64,000 nt of DNA from Rhodanobacter sp. DHG33 (GCF_014843005.1 NZ_JACYXM010000002.1:679024-743023), one strand, 5' to 3'; positions 27,931 through 37,065 are shown, counted from the first letter of the stretch. Translations and numbers: made by a program. The notes: generated by a model from the letters alone, not told the origin.

Positions 27931-28060
27931 GACCGTAAGTGTGTTGTCCGGAACGACTCAAGATCCGTGGGCCCGCTTCTTGTTTAGCCGCAATGTTTGC
28001 AGGCCAATCCATTGAGGTGCCAAGCTTCTCAATGGCCGATCTCTACCCCGTACGCCCTCG

Positions 28061-28813
28061 TCACATGGCACGAAAGCGGTGGCGGAATGCATCGCTCACG
28101 CGAAGCGGATCGGCAATGCCATGCAGCCAGACCAGTAAGCGGCCGTCCCCATCCGGCTTGACCTGTCGAATCGACGACACGCGGACGATGGCGTTGCGGT
28201 GAACCCTCCAGAAGACTTCAGGATCGAGCTTGGGCATCAGATCCTTCAGCGGCGTGCGGATATATGCGCAATCGGTGGCTGTGGCGACGCGGGTGTACTT
28301 TTCCTCGGACTGGAAAAGAATGACCTCGCCGATGTGGATCATCCGGAGGGTGTCGCCGATGCTGGCGGTAATCCAGCTGATCGTCTCCACGGGCTTCAAA
28401 CGACCGGTCAGGCTGTCGATCAATGCCGTCAGATCAACTTGCGTGGCGGGCTGACGACTGCGCAGACGCGCCACCGTTTCGGTGAGGCGATCGGTGCGGA
28501 TCGGTTTCAGCAGATAGTCGACGGCGCCGGCATCGAACGCCTTTATCGCGAATTCGTCGTGCGCAGTGATGAAGACGACCTGGGCGGGACTCCCGGCTTG
28601 CCGCGCCACCTCGAGGCCACCGAGTCCCGGCATGCGGATGTCGAGAAAGACGACATCCGGTTTCTCCGACGTCCAAGCTTCGAGCGCGCTGATGCCATTG
28701 TCGCATTCCGCGACGACGGCCAGCTCCGGCCACAATCGTGCCAGCATGCCGCGCAGTTCCGTCCGCTGCGGTTCTTCGTCTTCGGCGATAAGGGCCGTGA
28801 TGGGTGCGGTCAT
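28061..28813 (-). CDS. LytTR-type response regulator
   Basis: A 250-residue two-component regulator. The receiver domain (residues 5-120) has the acidic pocket EDEE (11-14), phospho-acceptor Asp58 in VVFLDIRMPG and Lys in YLLKPI. The C-terminal LytTR DNA-binding domain (about 150-250) shows LFQSEEKYTRVAT and FWRVHRNAIVRV. The start overlaps the stop of the sensor kinase gene by 4 bases (ATGA), so the two are translated together. Likely targets are nearby membrane genes, by analogy with LytSR/AlgR-type systems; none is shown directly. Confidence 0.93.
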   Translation of the reverse strand: MTAPITALIAEDEEPQRTELRGMLARLWPELAVVAECDNGISALEAWTSEKPDVVFLDIRMPGLGGLEVARQAGSPAQVVFITAHDEFAIKAFDAGAVDYLLKPIRTDRLTETVARLRSRQPATQVDLTALIDSLTGRLKPVETISWITASIGDTLRMIHIGEVILFQSEEKYTRVATATDCAYIRTPLKDLMPKLDPEVFWRVHRNAIVRVSSIRQVKPDGDGRLLVWLHGIADPLRVSDAFRHRFRAM

Positions 28814-30009
28814 GGGAATGCGAGCGGAACGCGAACGCTCGCGCTCACCCCGCCTCCGACACGTGAGGCGATCTCGAAGCGCGCACGTGTTCCGAAACGA
28901 TCGTGGAGTTGGGCGCGAACATTCGCGAGGCCCAGGCCGGGCGTGGTGCCGGGTTGCAAGCCTCGGCCGTCGTCCTCGACGCGCACGCTCAGAAAGCCAT
29001 CCGCGGCAGCTGCGATGATCTCGATCGTGCCGGGGCCGGGTTTCGGCTCGATGCCGTGGGTCATCGCGTTCTCCACCAGTGTCAGCAGGATCAAGGGAGG
29101 GAAGGGCATGGCCCGGATCTCGTCGCTCGCGTCGACGCGAACCTCGACGCGGCCGGCCGTGCGAACCTTCATGATCTCGAGATAGCCCAGGCAGAGATCG
29201 ATCTGGCGACCGAGCGTGGCCTCTTCGATGCCCGTCGTGCGGATACGCGGCAAGGCGATACGCAGGTACGCCGCAAGCGCATCGACCGTTGTCGCCGCGC
29301 GTCCGGGTTCGCTGGCAATCAGCGACCGTACCGACGCCAGCGTGTTGAAGAGGAAATGGGGTTCGACCTGCGCCTGCAGCAGGGCCAGCCGCATGTCGGC
29401 GGCGTTCCGCTCCGCACGCAGGTTTTCGATCTGCCGAGCGGCTGCGAACTGGGCGATGCGTCGCCGCTCGCCGAGATAGTAGACCGTCGCGTAACCACCG
29501 CCGGCGAGTATCAGCGCAAACACGGATGCATTGACGGTAGAGCCGAGAAAATTTGAAACAGCCGTGCCGAACCAGCTGGTTCGCATGTGGTTCCCGGCAT
29601 AGGCCTGCATGAGATGGGCGTGATAGGCGCCTACCCAGTTAAGGGCGACGGCCCCGAGCCATAGCCCAAGCAGGATCGCCAGGACCACCAGCACGCGCTC
29701 CGCCATGGTCGGAAAACGTCGATGCCGAATCAACGTGGCAAGGAGGGGGCCGGTCGACACCGTGATCAGCGATGCGACGCAAGCCCGCAGTGCCAGGCCG
29801 GGCCAGTCACCCCATGCACCCGTGCCCGACGCATGCCAGATGGCATACGTGCAACCGCCGAGGATCGCCAGCGGCCACAGCACGATTCCCCGGCGCAGCA
29901 GCCAGGGCCAGGTGAAGGTGCGGAAGCTCTGGTAGAGCGTCCAGCCCCCCTGGGCCGGCAACGCGCTTTGCGGCAGTCGGGCATGCAGGTCGTCGTCGGG
30001 AAAATCCAT
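28810..30009 (-). CDS. LytS-type sensor histidine kinase
   Basis: A 399-residue inner-membrane kinase. The first 220 residues hold several hydrophobic helices (for example IVLWPLAILGG and VLVVLAILLGLWLGAVAL). The cytosolic part has the His_kinase motif QAQVEPHFLFNTLASVRSLI (phospho-His) and an HATPase domain with NAMTHGIEP and VEDDGRGLQPGTTPGLGLAN. No large periplasmic sensor is present, as in other LytS/YehU-like kinases. The start at 30009 gives MDFPDDDLHARLP; the upstream open frame is in a shared promoter region with the divergent sulfur operon. Confidence 0.9.
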   Translation of the reverse strand: MDFPDDDLHARLPQSALPAQGGWTLYQSFRTFTWPWLLRRGIVLWPLAILGGCTYAIWHASGTGAWGDWPGLALRACVASLITVSTGPLLATLIRHRRFPTMAERVLVVLAILLGLWLGAVALNWVGAYHAHLMQAYAGNHMRTSWFGTAVSNFLGSTVNASVFALILAGGGYATVYYLGERRRIAQFAAARQIENLRAERNAADMRLALLQAQVEPHFLFNTLASVRSLIASEPGRAATTVDALAAYLRIALPRIRTTGIEEATLGRQIDLCLGYLEIMKVRTAGRVEVRVDASDEIRAMPFPPLILLTLVENAMTHGIEPKPGPGTIEIIAAAADGFLSVRVEDDGRGLQPGTTPGLGLANVRAQLHDRFGTRARFEIASRVGGGVSASVRVPLAFP

Positions 30010-30162
30010 GCCTGACACGTTAGCAAAGCAAGCACCGGCGCGCACACGAACCATCCGCGCCAGAGCCGTTTCATCGCACAGCCGACCGGTTCCATCGCAT
30101 GCCCATCCCGCTGCGCCCGGGCGTGCCCTATATCTGCGGCACATACGACACCGGGAGAAACC

Positions 30163-31083
30163 ATGCAGATCAAGATTCTGGCGAAGGCTGCCATAGCGTT
30201 CGCGATCCTCGGCGGATCGGCGGCTGTGCCGTACTGCCTGCACGCACAAACCGCTGTACAGGACGCCACCCAAACCGAGCCATGGGTATCCACGGCATGG
30301 CTGGCCAGTCACCTGCACGACCCCAACCTCGTGCTGCTACAGGTAGGCGAAGCGTCGCAGGGCAACGCCGCGCACATCCCAGGCGCACGCTTCGTCCATC
30401 TCGAAGACGTCGCCGCCACGTCGAGCAAGCTTTCGCTGGAATTGCCGACGGCGCAGGAATTGCGCCAGCGGCTGCAGGGACTGGGCATCTCCGATGGCTC
30501 CCGCGTCGTGGTGTACTTCGGAAACGATCAGGTCTCCGCGGCGACGCGGGTATGGTTCACGCTGCAATCGGCGGGGCTGGGTGCGCACGCCGACCTGCTC
30601 GACGGCGGCATGCCAAAGTGGCACCGCGAGGGCAGGCCCCTGACTGACCAGGCCACCGCAGTCACGCCGGGAACATTGGCTCCCTTCAAGCTTCAGCCAA
30701 CCGTGGTCGATGTCGCGTTCGTGCAAGCACACGCCCGGCAGCCAGGCTACGTGTTGATCGACGCGCGTGCCGCGATGTACTACGACGGCCTCGAAAAGAG
30801 CGGTGCGGATGGCCACCTCCGCAACGGCCACATTCCCGGTGCGCACAACCTGCCGTACACCGACATCACCAACGACGATCTCACCCTGAAGAAGCCCGTC
30901 GAACTGCTGGCCTTGTTCCGCAAGGCTGGCGTGAAGCCGGGCGACCAGGTGATTGCCTATTGCCACATCGGCCAGCAGGGAACGGCGGTGCTGTTCGCCG
31001 CACGTGCCGTGGGCATCGATGCCGTGCTGTACGACGGTTCATTCGAAGACTGGACGATGCGCAACCTGCCGGTCGAGCGATGA
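30163..31083 (+). CDS. Exported thiosulfate/3-mercaptopyruvate sulfurtransferase (double rhodanese)
   Basis: A 306-residue protein with a signal peptide (about 1-28) and two rhodanese domains: an inactive N-terminal one (about 40-165) and a catalytic C-terminal one (about 180-300) with active-site Cys267 in AYCHIGQQGT. The layout is that of SseA/rhodanese enzymes that move sulfane sulfur from thiosulfate or mercaptopyruvate to a thiol or cyanide. Export puts it in the periplasm, next to the permease genes that overlap it by 4 bases. It is the first gene of a five-gene operon. GGGAGAAACC precedes the ATG. Confidence 0.9.
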   Translation: MQIKILAKAAIAFAILGGSAAVPYCLHAQTAVQDATQTEPWVSTAWLASHLHDPNLVLLQVGEASQGNAAHIPGARFVHLEDVAATSSKLSLELPTAQELRQRLQGLGISDGSRVVVYFGNDQVSAATRVWFTLQSAGLGAHADLLDGGMPKWHREGRPLTDQATAVTPGTLAPFKLQPTVVDVAFVQAHARQPGYVLIDARAAMYYDGLEKSGADGHLRNGHIPGAHNLPYTDITNDDLTLKKPVELLALFRKAGVKPGDQVIAYCHIGQQGTAVLFAARAVGIDAVLYDGSFEDWTMRNLPVER

Positions 31084-31595
31084 CCATGCGCCCATGCCGA
31101 CCTTATGCCGAACCTCATGTGGCGGGCGTGTGCCTGGGCCTGGTGCTGCTTGCCTGCTTTGCGCTGACCGGGCAAGGGCTGGGAGCGTCCGGTGCATTCG
31201 CGAGCGTGGCCAGCGGTACGGTCGGCGCCGTCTCGCCGGAAACGGCTGCGCATAGCGCCTACTTCAGCAGCTATCTTCAGGACGGATCGCCGTGGACCGC
31301 CTGGATAGTCGTCGAAATCATCGGCGTGCTGGTCGGCGCCGCCGCATCGGCGGCGCTGGCAGGACGAACGCGACTGACGTTCGTCCGCGCCATCCGTCCT
31401 TCCGCTGGCAAGCTGCTCGCCTGCATCGCAGGAGGCACGTTGATGGGCATCGGTGCGGCCCTGGCGCGAGGCTGCACCAGCGGCCTCGCATTGAGTGGTG
31501 GCGCGGTGCTGAGTGTAGGTGCCTGGATCTTCATGGCGGCATTGTTCCTCGGCGGCTTCATCGCCGCGCCGCTCGTGCGCAGGCTCTGGCCATGA
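31080..31595 (+). CDS. YeeE/YedE (TsuA-like) sulfur permease, first half-protein
   Basis: A 171-residue membrane protein with about four to five helices. The conserved signature of the YeeE/YedE family, LARGCTSGLALSGGAVLS, is present near residues 125-143; the Cys in it is thought to relay sulfur atoms in thiosulfate permease TsuA. The full-length protein has two such halves; here the halves are separate genes with a 4-base overlap. ATG 31080 overlaps the rhodanese stop. The substrate is probably thiosulfate or another sulfane-sulfur compound, supported by the neighbouring sulfurtransferases. Confidence 0.88.
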   Translation: MTMRPCRPYAEPHVAGVCLGLVLLACFALTGQGLGASGAFASVASGTVGAVSPETAAHSAYFSSYLQDGSPWTAWIVVEIIGVLVGAAASAALAGRTRLTFVRAIRPSAGKLLACIAGGTLMGIGAALARGCTSGLALSGGAVLSVGAWIFMAALFLGGFIAAPLVRRLWP

Positions 31596-32131
31596 ACAAT
31601 CTGCTGATCGCGGGAGGCATCGGTGTGGCATTTGGCTGTGCACTCGAATGCGCCGGCTTGGGTGATCCGCCGAAGCTCGCCCGCCAGTTCTATCTGCGGG
31701 ATTTCACCGTGCTCAAGGTCATGCTCAGCGCGATGCTGACCGCGATGCTCGGTGCCTTCTGGGGTGGCCGGCTGGGCATGTTTGATTCCGCTGCGTTCTA
31801 CGTGCCCGACACCTATCTTCTTCCGCAGCTCCTCGGCGGCATGGTCTTTGGGCTCGGCTTCGTGCTTAGCGGCCTGTGTCCGGGTACATCTTGCGTGGCG
31901 CTGGCTAGTGGCCGCATCGAAGGCGCGGCGACGATGCTGGGGCTGTTTGCGGGCGTGCTGCTCGTCGGCTTGGCCTTTCCCGCGATCGAGGCTTTCTACC
32001 GCTCGACGCCGTACGGCTCATTGACACTCGAACGCCTCACTGGACTGCCTTACGGAGCCATGGTGGCGCTGGTCACGGTGGTCGCCGTTTCCGTGTTGGC
32101 ATGGATCGCAAAGTGCGAGGCTGGACGATGA
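31592..32131 (+). CDS. YeeE/YedE (TsuA-like) sulfur permease, second half-protein
   Basis: A 179-residue membrane protein with four to five helices and the paired family motif SGLCPGTSCVALASGR (about residues 94-109), which carries two Cys. It is the natural partner of the preceding half-permease, overlapping it by 4 bases. Together they should form one thiosulfate-type uptake channel in the inner membrane. ATG 31592 is fixed by that overlap. It is followed, again with a 4-base overlap, by the rhodanese-like gene. Confidence 0.88.
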   Translation: MNNLLIAGGIGVAFGCALECAGLGDPPKLARQFYLRDFTVLKVMLSAMLTAMLGAFWGGRLGMFDSAAFYVPDTYLLPQLLGGMVFGLGFVLSGLCPGTSCVALASGRIEGAATMLGLFAGVLLVGLAFPAIEAFYRSTPYGSLTLERLTGLPYGAMVALVTVVAVSVLAWIAKCEAGR

Positions 32132-32712
32132 AATTTGTGCGACAGCTGGGTATCAGTGCGCTCGTACTGGGCTTGGGGGCACCTTTCGCAGGCAGTCTCT
32201 TCCGCACGCAGCCGCGAGGACTGGATCTGGATTCGATCGCTAGGGCGATCGACGAAGGCACCGACCACGTCAGTGCACGCCAGCTTGCGGAGTGGATACG
32301 CGATCGCCGGCCCGGGCTCCGCGTCATCGATGTGCGTTCGCCCGCCGAATTCCGCGACGACGCGATCCCTACCGCGGAAAACGTGCCGATCGATCAGTTG
32401 ACGAAGTCGCATTTTGCACCCGGTCAGACCATCGTCCTTTACTCGCAGGAAGGGGCGCATGCCGGGCAGGCCTGGGTCATGCTGCGCTCGCTCGGCGTGA
32501 CCCAGGCGGTGTTCGTGCCGGGAGGCCTTGCCGACTGGCACGAAGAGGTTCTGTATCCGCTGCTGCCGGCAAACGTCTCACCCGCAGAACGTGCACAGAT
32601 CGACGCATTGAGCCATTACTTCGGCGGCGCGCCCCGGATCGGGGCAGAGCAGGGCAGCGACGTCGCGAGTGCAGCGATGAGCGGGCAACGCCCGCGGAGG
32701 CGCGGATGCTGA
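32128..32712 (+). CDS. Rhodanese-like protein with Ser in place of the catalytic Cys
   Basis: A 194-residue protein with an N-terminal hydrophobic segment (about 7-25; signal or anchor) and one rhodanese domain (about 45-165). Family features are good (RVIDVRSPAEFRDDAIPTA and VFVPGGLADWHEEV), but the active-site loop reads YSQEGAHAGQ with Ser106 where active enzymes have Cys. It should therefore not carry persulfide by the usual route, and may bind substrate or a partner instead. It overlaps the permease half by 4 bases and the PLP-enzyme gene by 7 bases. Confidence 0.85.
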   Translation: MKFVRQLGISALVLGLGAPFAGSLFRTQPRGLDLDSIARAIDEGTDHVSARQLAEWIRDRRPGLRVIDVRSPAEFRDDAIPTAENVPIDQLTKSHFAPGQTIVLYSQEGAHAGQAWVMLRSLGVTQAVFVPGGLADWHEEVLYPLLPANVSPAERAQIDALSHYFGGAPRIGAEQGSDVASAAMSGQRPRRRGC

Positions 32713-34082
32713 CGTCTGCCATGGAATCCATCGATGCGGCCACTGCCTTCGACTTCGCCGCGCTTCGCGCCAGCGAATTCGCACGCCTGGATACTGCCGG
32801 TATCGCCTATCTCGATTACGCCGCGAGCGCGCTGTACGGTGTCTCGCAAGCACGCGCGCATGGCGAGCGGCTAGCGCACGGGATTTTCGGCAACCCCCAT
32901 TCCGAGCATCTGGCATCCCGCAACAGCGCTGCCGCACAGGCGGCCGCCCGCGCCGCGACGCTGGCCTTCTTCGATGCCGATCCGGACATCTATGAGGTCT
33001 GCTTTACCGCCAACGCGACGGCAGCCATCAAGCTCGTCGCCGAGAGCTATCCATTCTCGTCACGCCGCGGGCTCATTCTCTCGGCTGACAACCATAATTC
33101 CGTCAACGGCATGCGGGAGTTTGCCGGGCGCGCACAGGCGCCCATCAGCACATTGCCGCTGGATGCGCAGCTCCGACTCGATCACGCGCCCGCGCACCTG
33201 CGCGCCTGCGTAAATCGACAGGGCGGAGGCCTTCTCGCATTCCCGCAACAATCCAATTTCTCCGGTGTGCAGCATGACCTGTCACTCGTCGAAGAAGCCC
33301 AAGCGCTCGGGTGCGATGTCCTGGTCGATGCGGCGGCGGCCGGTCCATCCGGCACGCTCAACCTCAGGGAACATTCCGCAGACTTCGTCGCGTGTTCGTT
33401 CTACAAGCTTTTCGGCCTGCCGACAGGCGTCGGTGCATTGATAGCGAAAAGGTCGGCCCTGGACCGCCTTCGTAGGCCATGGTTTTCGGGCGGCACGGTG
33501 GAGTTCGTGTCCGTCGCGCACGGGCGGCATTCACTCAAGCCGGGCCACGAAGGGTTCGAGGATGGAACACCCAACTTCCTCGACCTCGCCGCCGTCGAAT
33601 CCGGATTCGCCTTTCTCGCCCGCATACCGCGCCTTTGTCTGCGCGCTCACATTCAGTCGCTCGTGCAACATTTCCTAGCGCTGGCAGCGACGCTTCGGCA
33701 CCGTAATGGCGCGCCACTGGTGCGGCTGTATGGCCCTCGTGATGTGAAACATCGCGGCGGCATCGTCGCCTTCAACGTATTGCGGGAAGACGGCGGCGTG
33801 CTTCCTTACGAGCATGTCGAGCGGATGGCGCGCGAGCATGGCGTTGCCATTCGGGGTGGCTGCTTCTGCAATCCCGGGGCGGCCGAAAAAGCTTTCGGAT
33901 TCGACGCCGCAGGCGTGGAACATTGCTTCGACAAACTCGAAGGCGACTTCAGTATCGAGGCGCTTCGGCACTGTACAGGAGGTGCTGCCACCGTGGGTGC
34001 GTTACGTCTATCCGTTGGCGCGCCCACGGCCTACGAGGACATCGAGCGTGCCGCGGCACTGATCGCTGCTTGCCGCGAGTAG
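32706..34082 (+). CDS. Class V aminotransferase-fold enzyme, MoCo-sulfurase/cysteine-desulfurase-like
   Basis: A 458-residue PLP enzyme. YLDYAASALYG near the N-terminus, SADNHNSVNGMREFA and SFYKLFGLPTGVGALIAK with the PLP lysine (Lys234) match the N-terminal domain of molybdenum-cofactor sulfurase (MOCOS/ABA3). GGCFCNPGAAEKAF holds two Cys (386 and 388) at the site that carries the persulfide in that family. The C-terminal MOSC domain of full MOCOS is missing. It is the last gene of the sulfur operon; GGAGG lies upstream of ATG 32706. It may move sulfur from cysteine or from the imported compound to an acceptor. Confidence 0.85.
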   Translation: MLTSAMESIDAATAFDFAALRASEFARLDTAGIAYLDYAASALYGVSQARAHGERLAHGIFGNPHSEHLASRNSAAAQAAARAATLAFFDADPDIYEVCFTANATAAIKLVAESYPFSSRRGLILSADNHNSVNGMREFAGRAQAPISTLPLDAQLRLDHAPAHLRACVNRQGGGLLAFPQQSNFSGVQHDLSLVEEAQALGCDVLVDAAAAGPSGTLNLREHSADFVACSFYKLFGLPTGVGALIAKRSALDRLRRPWFSGGTVEFVSVAHGRHSLKPGHEGFEDGTPNFLDLAAVESGFAFLARIPRLCLRAHIQSLVQHFLALAATLRHRNGAPLVRLYGPRDVKHRGGIVAFNVLREDGGVLPYEHVERMAREHGVAIRGGCFCNPGAAEKAFGFDAAGVEHCFDKLEGDFSIEALRHCTGGAATVGALRLSVGAPTAYEDIERAAALIAACRE

Positions 34083-34229
34083 ATCCAGCGTGGCCGCACG
34101 CCTGTTACGGATCAAGACACTAAGCAAAGCATGCATACGACCGCGGTCACCCACGGTGCCTCCAGAGGCTATCCATTGACTGCTGATCGTTGCGCTAAAC
34201 GCACCATCCACTCCAACCAAAGGAACCAC

Positions 34230-35102
34230 GTGAAGATCATCCTGCGCCTCACTCTTCCACTCTTACTGCTCAGCACCAGTGCTCACGCCATCGTGACGCG
34301 CCACGACCAGCCCGATGCGCGCTACCGTGTCAGCCCGCAAGCCATCCCCGCGCTGGCCAATCTGCCCGACGAAGGTCACGGCACGCTGATTGCCCCACGC
34401 TGGGTACTCACTGCGGCCCATGCAGTAAACATGATGCAGATGATGCCTGAAGAGCATTTCGTGACCATCAACGGAAAGCGGCGTGCAGTGAGCCGCATCG
34501 TGGTCTACCCGGATTACCCCTCTGCGCGAGTCGCTTGGCAGCAGATGTTCAAGCAAGTCAAGACAACCAAGCCCGACACCTTCGCTCGCCAGTACGAGGC
34601 CGCGATGGCTGCCATGCACGACATTGCCCTGGTGGAGCTCGCCGAACCCGTAACCGATGTTGCGCCGATGCCAATCGATCGCGGCAACGCCAAACCCGGC
34701 ATGCTGAGCACCGTCTACGGCGCAGGCGCCACCGGCACCGATCTCACCGGTGCGCCGGATAGCGAAAGCCATCGCACTCAATTGCGGCACGCGCAGAATC
34801 TGCTGACCCAGACCGATGGCCCTTGGCTGCGCTACGTGTTCGACTGCAGCGCCAGCGCCCCGGCCCTCAGCGGCGCTATAGCGGGTGGTGATAGCGGCGG
34901 CCCAGTCACCATCGATGTGGCCGGGCACACCTACCTGGCCGGCATCACTCATGGCCTGGATGGGATAACCAGCGAAGTGGAGCATGTCGTGCGGCAAATG
35001 CAGGACGGTTCGTTCCGCATGGGCGTGTGCGGGCAACGCTTTGCAGCAGCACGAGTGGGCTTTTATGCGGCGTGGATTGATCAAACTATTGCCGGATACT
35101 GA
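34230..35102 (+). CDS. Secreted trypsin-like serine protease
   Basis: A 290-residue protein with a signal peptide (1-20, cleavage at AHA-IV). The chymotrypsin-fold triad is visible: His64 in TAAHAV, Asp131 in HDIAL and Ser222 in GGDSGGP. The start is GTG at 34230, 7 bases after AAAGGAA; the upstream ATG at 34131 has no ribosome site and spoils the signal peptide. It lies 147 bases after the sulfur operon and is probably an independent unit. Substrate specificity cannot be read with confidence. Confidence 0.9.
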   Translation: MKIILRLTLPLLLLSTSAHAIVTRHDQPDARYRVSPQAIPALANLPDEGHGTLIAPRWVLTAAHAVNMMQMMPEEHFVTINGKRRAVSRIVVYPDYPSARVAWQQMFKQVKTTKPDTFARQYEAAMAAMHDIALVELAEPVTDVAPMPIDRGNAKPGMLSTVYGAGATGTDLTGAPDSESHRTQLRHAQNLLTQTDGPWLRYVFDCSASAPALSGAIAGGDSGGPVTIDVAGHTYLAGITHGLDGITSEVEHVVRQMQDGSFRMGVCGQRFAAARVGFYAAWIDQTIAGY

Positions 35103-35337
35103 ATTCTTGGCGATGTGGAAGACATTACGGGCACAGCTTCACGAGGCGCATGTGAAGACGTAACGGGGCGGCGTCATTTCACGCGTTCCACAGTGCGACC
35201 AAGCGTCGTTCTTCACGAACGACATCTGCGCAACGGCATCGACTTTAGTTTGTGACGCAGTAGTTCCAGGTCCTGCAATTTGGTCTGGGCGCTCTCGATT
35301 GCGATTTCAGGCGGTCAACGCAACTCATTCCGAAGAC

Positions 35338-35365
35338 GATTAGGGCAAGTTATCGGGATGCGAGG
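35338..35365 (+). repeat. Dispersed motif copy (b)
   Basis: GATTAGGGCAAGTTATCG followed by GGATGCGAGG. It is identical to copy (c) over the first 18 bases and sits exactly where the operon remnant at 35366-35600 stops. Confidence 0.65.
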
Positions 35366-35600
35366 TGTTGTCGGGCTTGGGCTCTGCTCCAACATGTCGA
35401 TCAACTGTGTCTGCTGCTCGGCTTGCGCAGCCAAGCCGCCGGCACGCTCCTCGAGCAGGCGTAGGGCACACATCGGGGCGAAACAGCGCGCCGGGCAACA
35501 GGCCGCGCTCGGTGCGGCACGGCCGGAGGACAGTTCGGCTGTGTCCAGGGCAACGGTATTCATCGTTCGGTCCTCAGGTCGCGGGCCCCGAGCGGTTGCA
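35366..35600 (-). pseudogene. Remnant of a DUF1295-CFA gene junction
   Basis: Read on the minus strand, the start context AGGACCGAACG-ATGAATACC (ATG at 35563) closely matches AGGATCGACCG-ATGAATAAC of the intact CFA-type gene starting at 39092. Upstream, one frame ends ARDLRTER-stop, like the DUF1295 terminus SLDLRIDR-stop. Downstream, fragments in shifting frames (ERGLLPGALFR, then RLLEERAGG, then IDML..SP) match ERGLIPDALVR, RLREERAGG and IDMLKSSP of that gene. It then ends abruptly at the dispersed motif. The 637-base gap 35103-35739 holds nothing else I recognise. Confidence 0.7.
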
Positions 35601-35739
35601 TTCAGACAAACGGCACGCTCGTACAGTCTCGAAGTGGTCATGTGACTTTGCATCAGCGTGGCTATCCATATCGGCCACTGGGTAACTTAGATTCCACGCA
35701 CCTCATCCCATCCACGCAACGACGCGTAAGGATTGCCAC

Positions 35740-36357
35740 ATGCATCGCAATGCCAAAGCCGGTGCCGGTGTTCGTGCGTTCGCCTTGGCCATACTGTGCG
35801 GCGCGGTGAGCTCAACGCCTGCGAAGGATGCGACAGCGAACCAGTTGCCGCCGGGCTATTCGCTTGCAGGCACCGGCGGCAGGCATGACTTCGATTTCCT
35901 CGCTGGCGCCTGGACCACGCATCAGCATCGACTTAAGACGCGTGGCGAAGGCAGTACCGAATGGGGCGACGCGCCATCCAATGTCCATTGCGCAACCCAG
36001 TACCTGGATGGTCTGACGACGGTGGAAGAAAGCTACTCGCCGACGAAATCGGTCACTGGGCTTTTTCTTTACCTTTTTGACCTGCAGAAGCGCCAGTGGT
36101 CCCTGTACTGGATTGATCCTAAAAGCGGCAATCTGGGATCGCCGCTGGTTGGCGGTTTTGCCGGAGATCGTGGCGCGTTCTACGGGGAGGACGTGGATGA
36201 CGGACGCCCGGTAAAGGTGCGCTACGCCTGGACCAAGGTCGACAACGACCATGCGCGCTGGGAGCAGGCGTTCTCTTTTGACGGTCGTACTTGGGAGACA
36301 AACTGGACTTCCGAATTCACGCGCGCGAATCCGGCCGAGGTCTGCACGAGGAAATAG
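35740..36357 (+). CDS. Exported DUF1579-like protein, unknown function
   Basis: A 205-residue protein with a signal peptide (about 1-28). The core RHDFDFLAGAWTTHQHRL, then the WSLYWIDPKSG region and a C-terminal WEQAFSFDGRTWETNW resemble the DUF1579 calycin-like family, small beta-barrels of unknown ligand. The length is normal and the frame intact. The start is chosen because it gives a good signal sequence, although the ribosome site is weak. No operon partner is present. Family match is moderate. Confidence 0.7.
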   Translation: MHRNAKAGAGVRAFALAILCGAVSSTPAKDATANQLPPGYSLAGTGGRHDFDFLAGAWTTHQHRLKTRGEGSTEWGDAPSNVHCATQYLDGLTTVEESYSPTKSVTGLFLYLFDLQKRQWSLYWIDPKSGNLGSPLVGGFAGDRGAFYGEDVDDGRPVKVRYAWTKVDNDHARWEQAFSFDGRTWETNWTSEFTRANPAEVCTRK

Positions 36358-36613
36358 CTTGTCTGATGGCATCGCCTGACACCACCGCCGTCAGCAAGCA
36401 GTGCAGCGTGACACGGTGTTTGCCGCAGAAGGGTGCACTTTCACAAGTGCACGATTTGGCGAATCAATGATGGCAAATCGATTCCGTTGTCCGAGCCCGA
36501 GGGCGCTCAAAACTCTGCCGTACTCCGAGCAGCCTCTGCAAAAGATGCTTCAATCCGGTCAGTTGGCGAACAACAGTGCTGTCTTCCGAGCAGTTGGCGG
36601 TCGATCTGTAGGA

Positions 36614-36970
36614 TTAATGCTTTTGATGTTGTATCGCGTGTGCCCAAGTACGGCCGATGTACAAAACCCGTTGCCGGCAAACATCGACTTTCACTATTTC
36701 AAGAATTCTGCCATCGACAAACCGGACAAGCAGGTTGTATTGGCGCCGTTGATCGGTCTTGAAACTTACGGTGGCTTGTCCCGCGTACCCGCCCTGTAGG
36801 ACTCCGCCGAGGTCGAGGGGAGTCCATGCTGTCTGGTTCAAAGCGGAGGAATCGATCGCTGCGACGGAATCCTGCCCATCATTGATGATGTTCACATAGC
36901 ACGTTTGAGATGCCGAAGCGGAACCGCACAATGCCATGGTTGCTAGAAGCATGAGAAAACGCTTGTGCAT
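36614..36970 (-). CDS. Small exported protein, unknown function
   Basis: A 118-residue protein with a convincing signal peptide (MHKRFLMLLATMALCGSASA, cleavage near residue 20). Two Cys (near residues 24 and 97) could form a disulfide in the mature protein. AAGGAG lies 6 bases before the ATG. Opposite-strand frames also cross this region, but only this one has a leader and ribosome site. I do not recognise a family. It is slightly AT-richer than its neighbours. Confidence 0.65.
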   Translation of the reverse strand: MHKRFLMLLATMALCGSASASQTCYVNIINDGQDSVAAIDSSALNQTAWTPLDLGGVLQGGYAGQATVSFKTDQRRQYNLLVRFVDGRILEIVKVDVCRQRVLYIGRTWAHAIQHQKH

Positions 36971-37065
36971 GATTTTCTCCTTTTCGTGACGCAGCCGCGC
37001 GTTGCCGGTCGCGCACGGGACGCGGCCGAGAGATGAAGGAAATAGGTGTCGCGTACGGCGCTGGA

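Noticed and set aside
35700..35735. Sigma-E-type promoter before the DUF1579-like gene
   Set aside because: TGCATC is present near 35653, but the position 17 bases on reads CGGCCA, not CGTAT.
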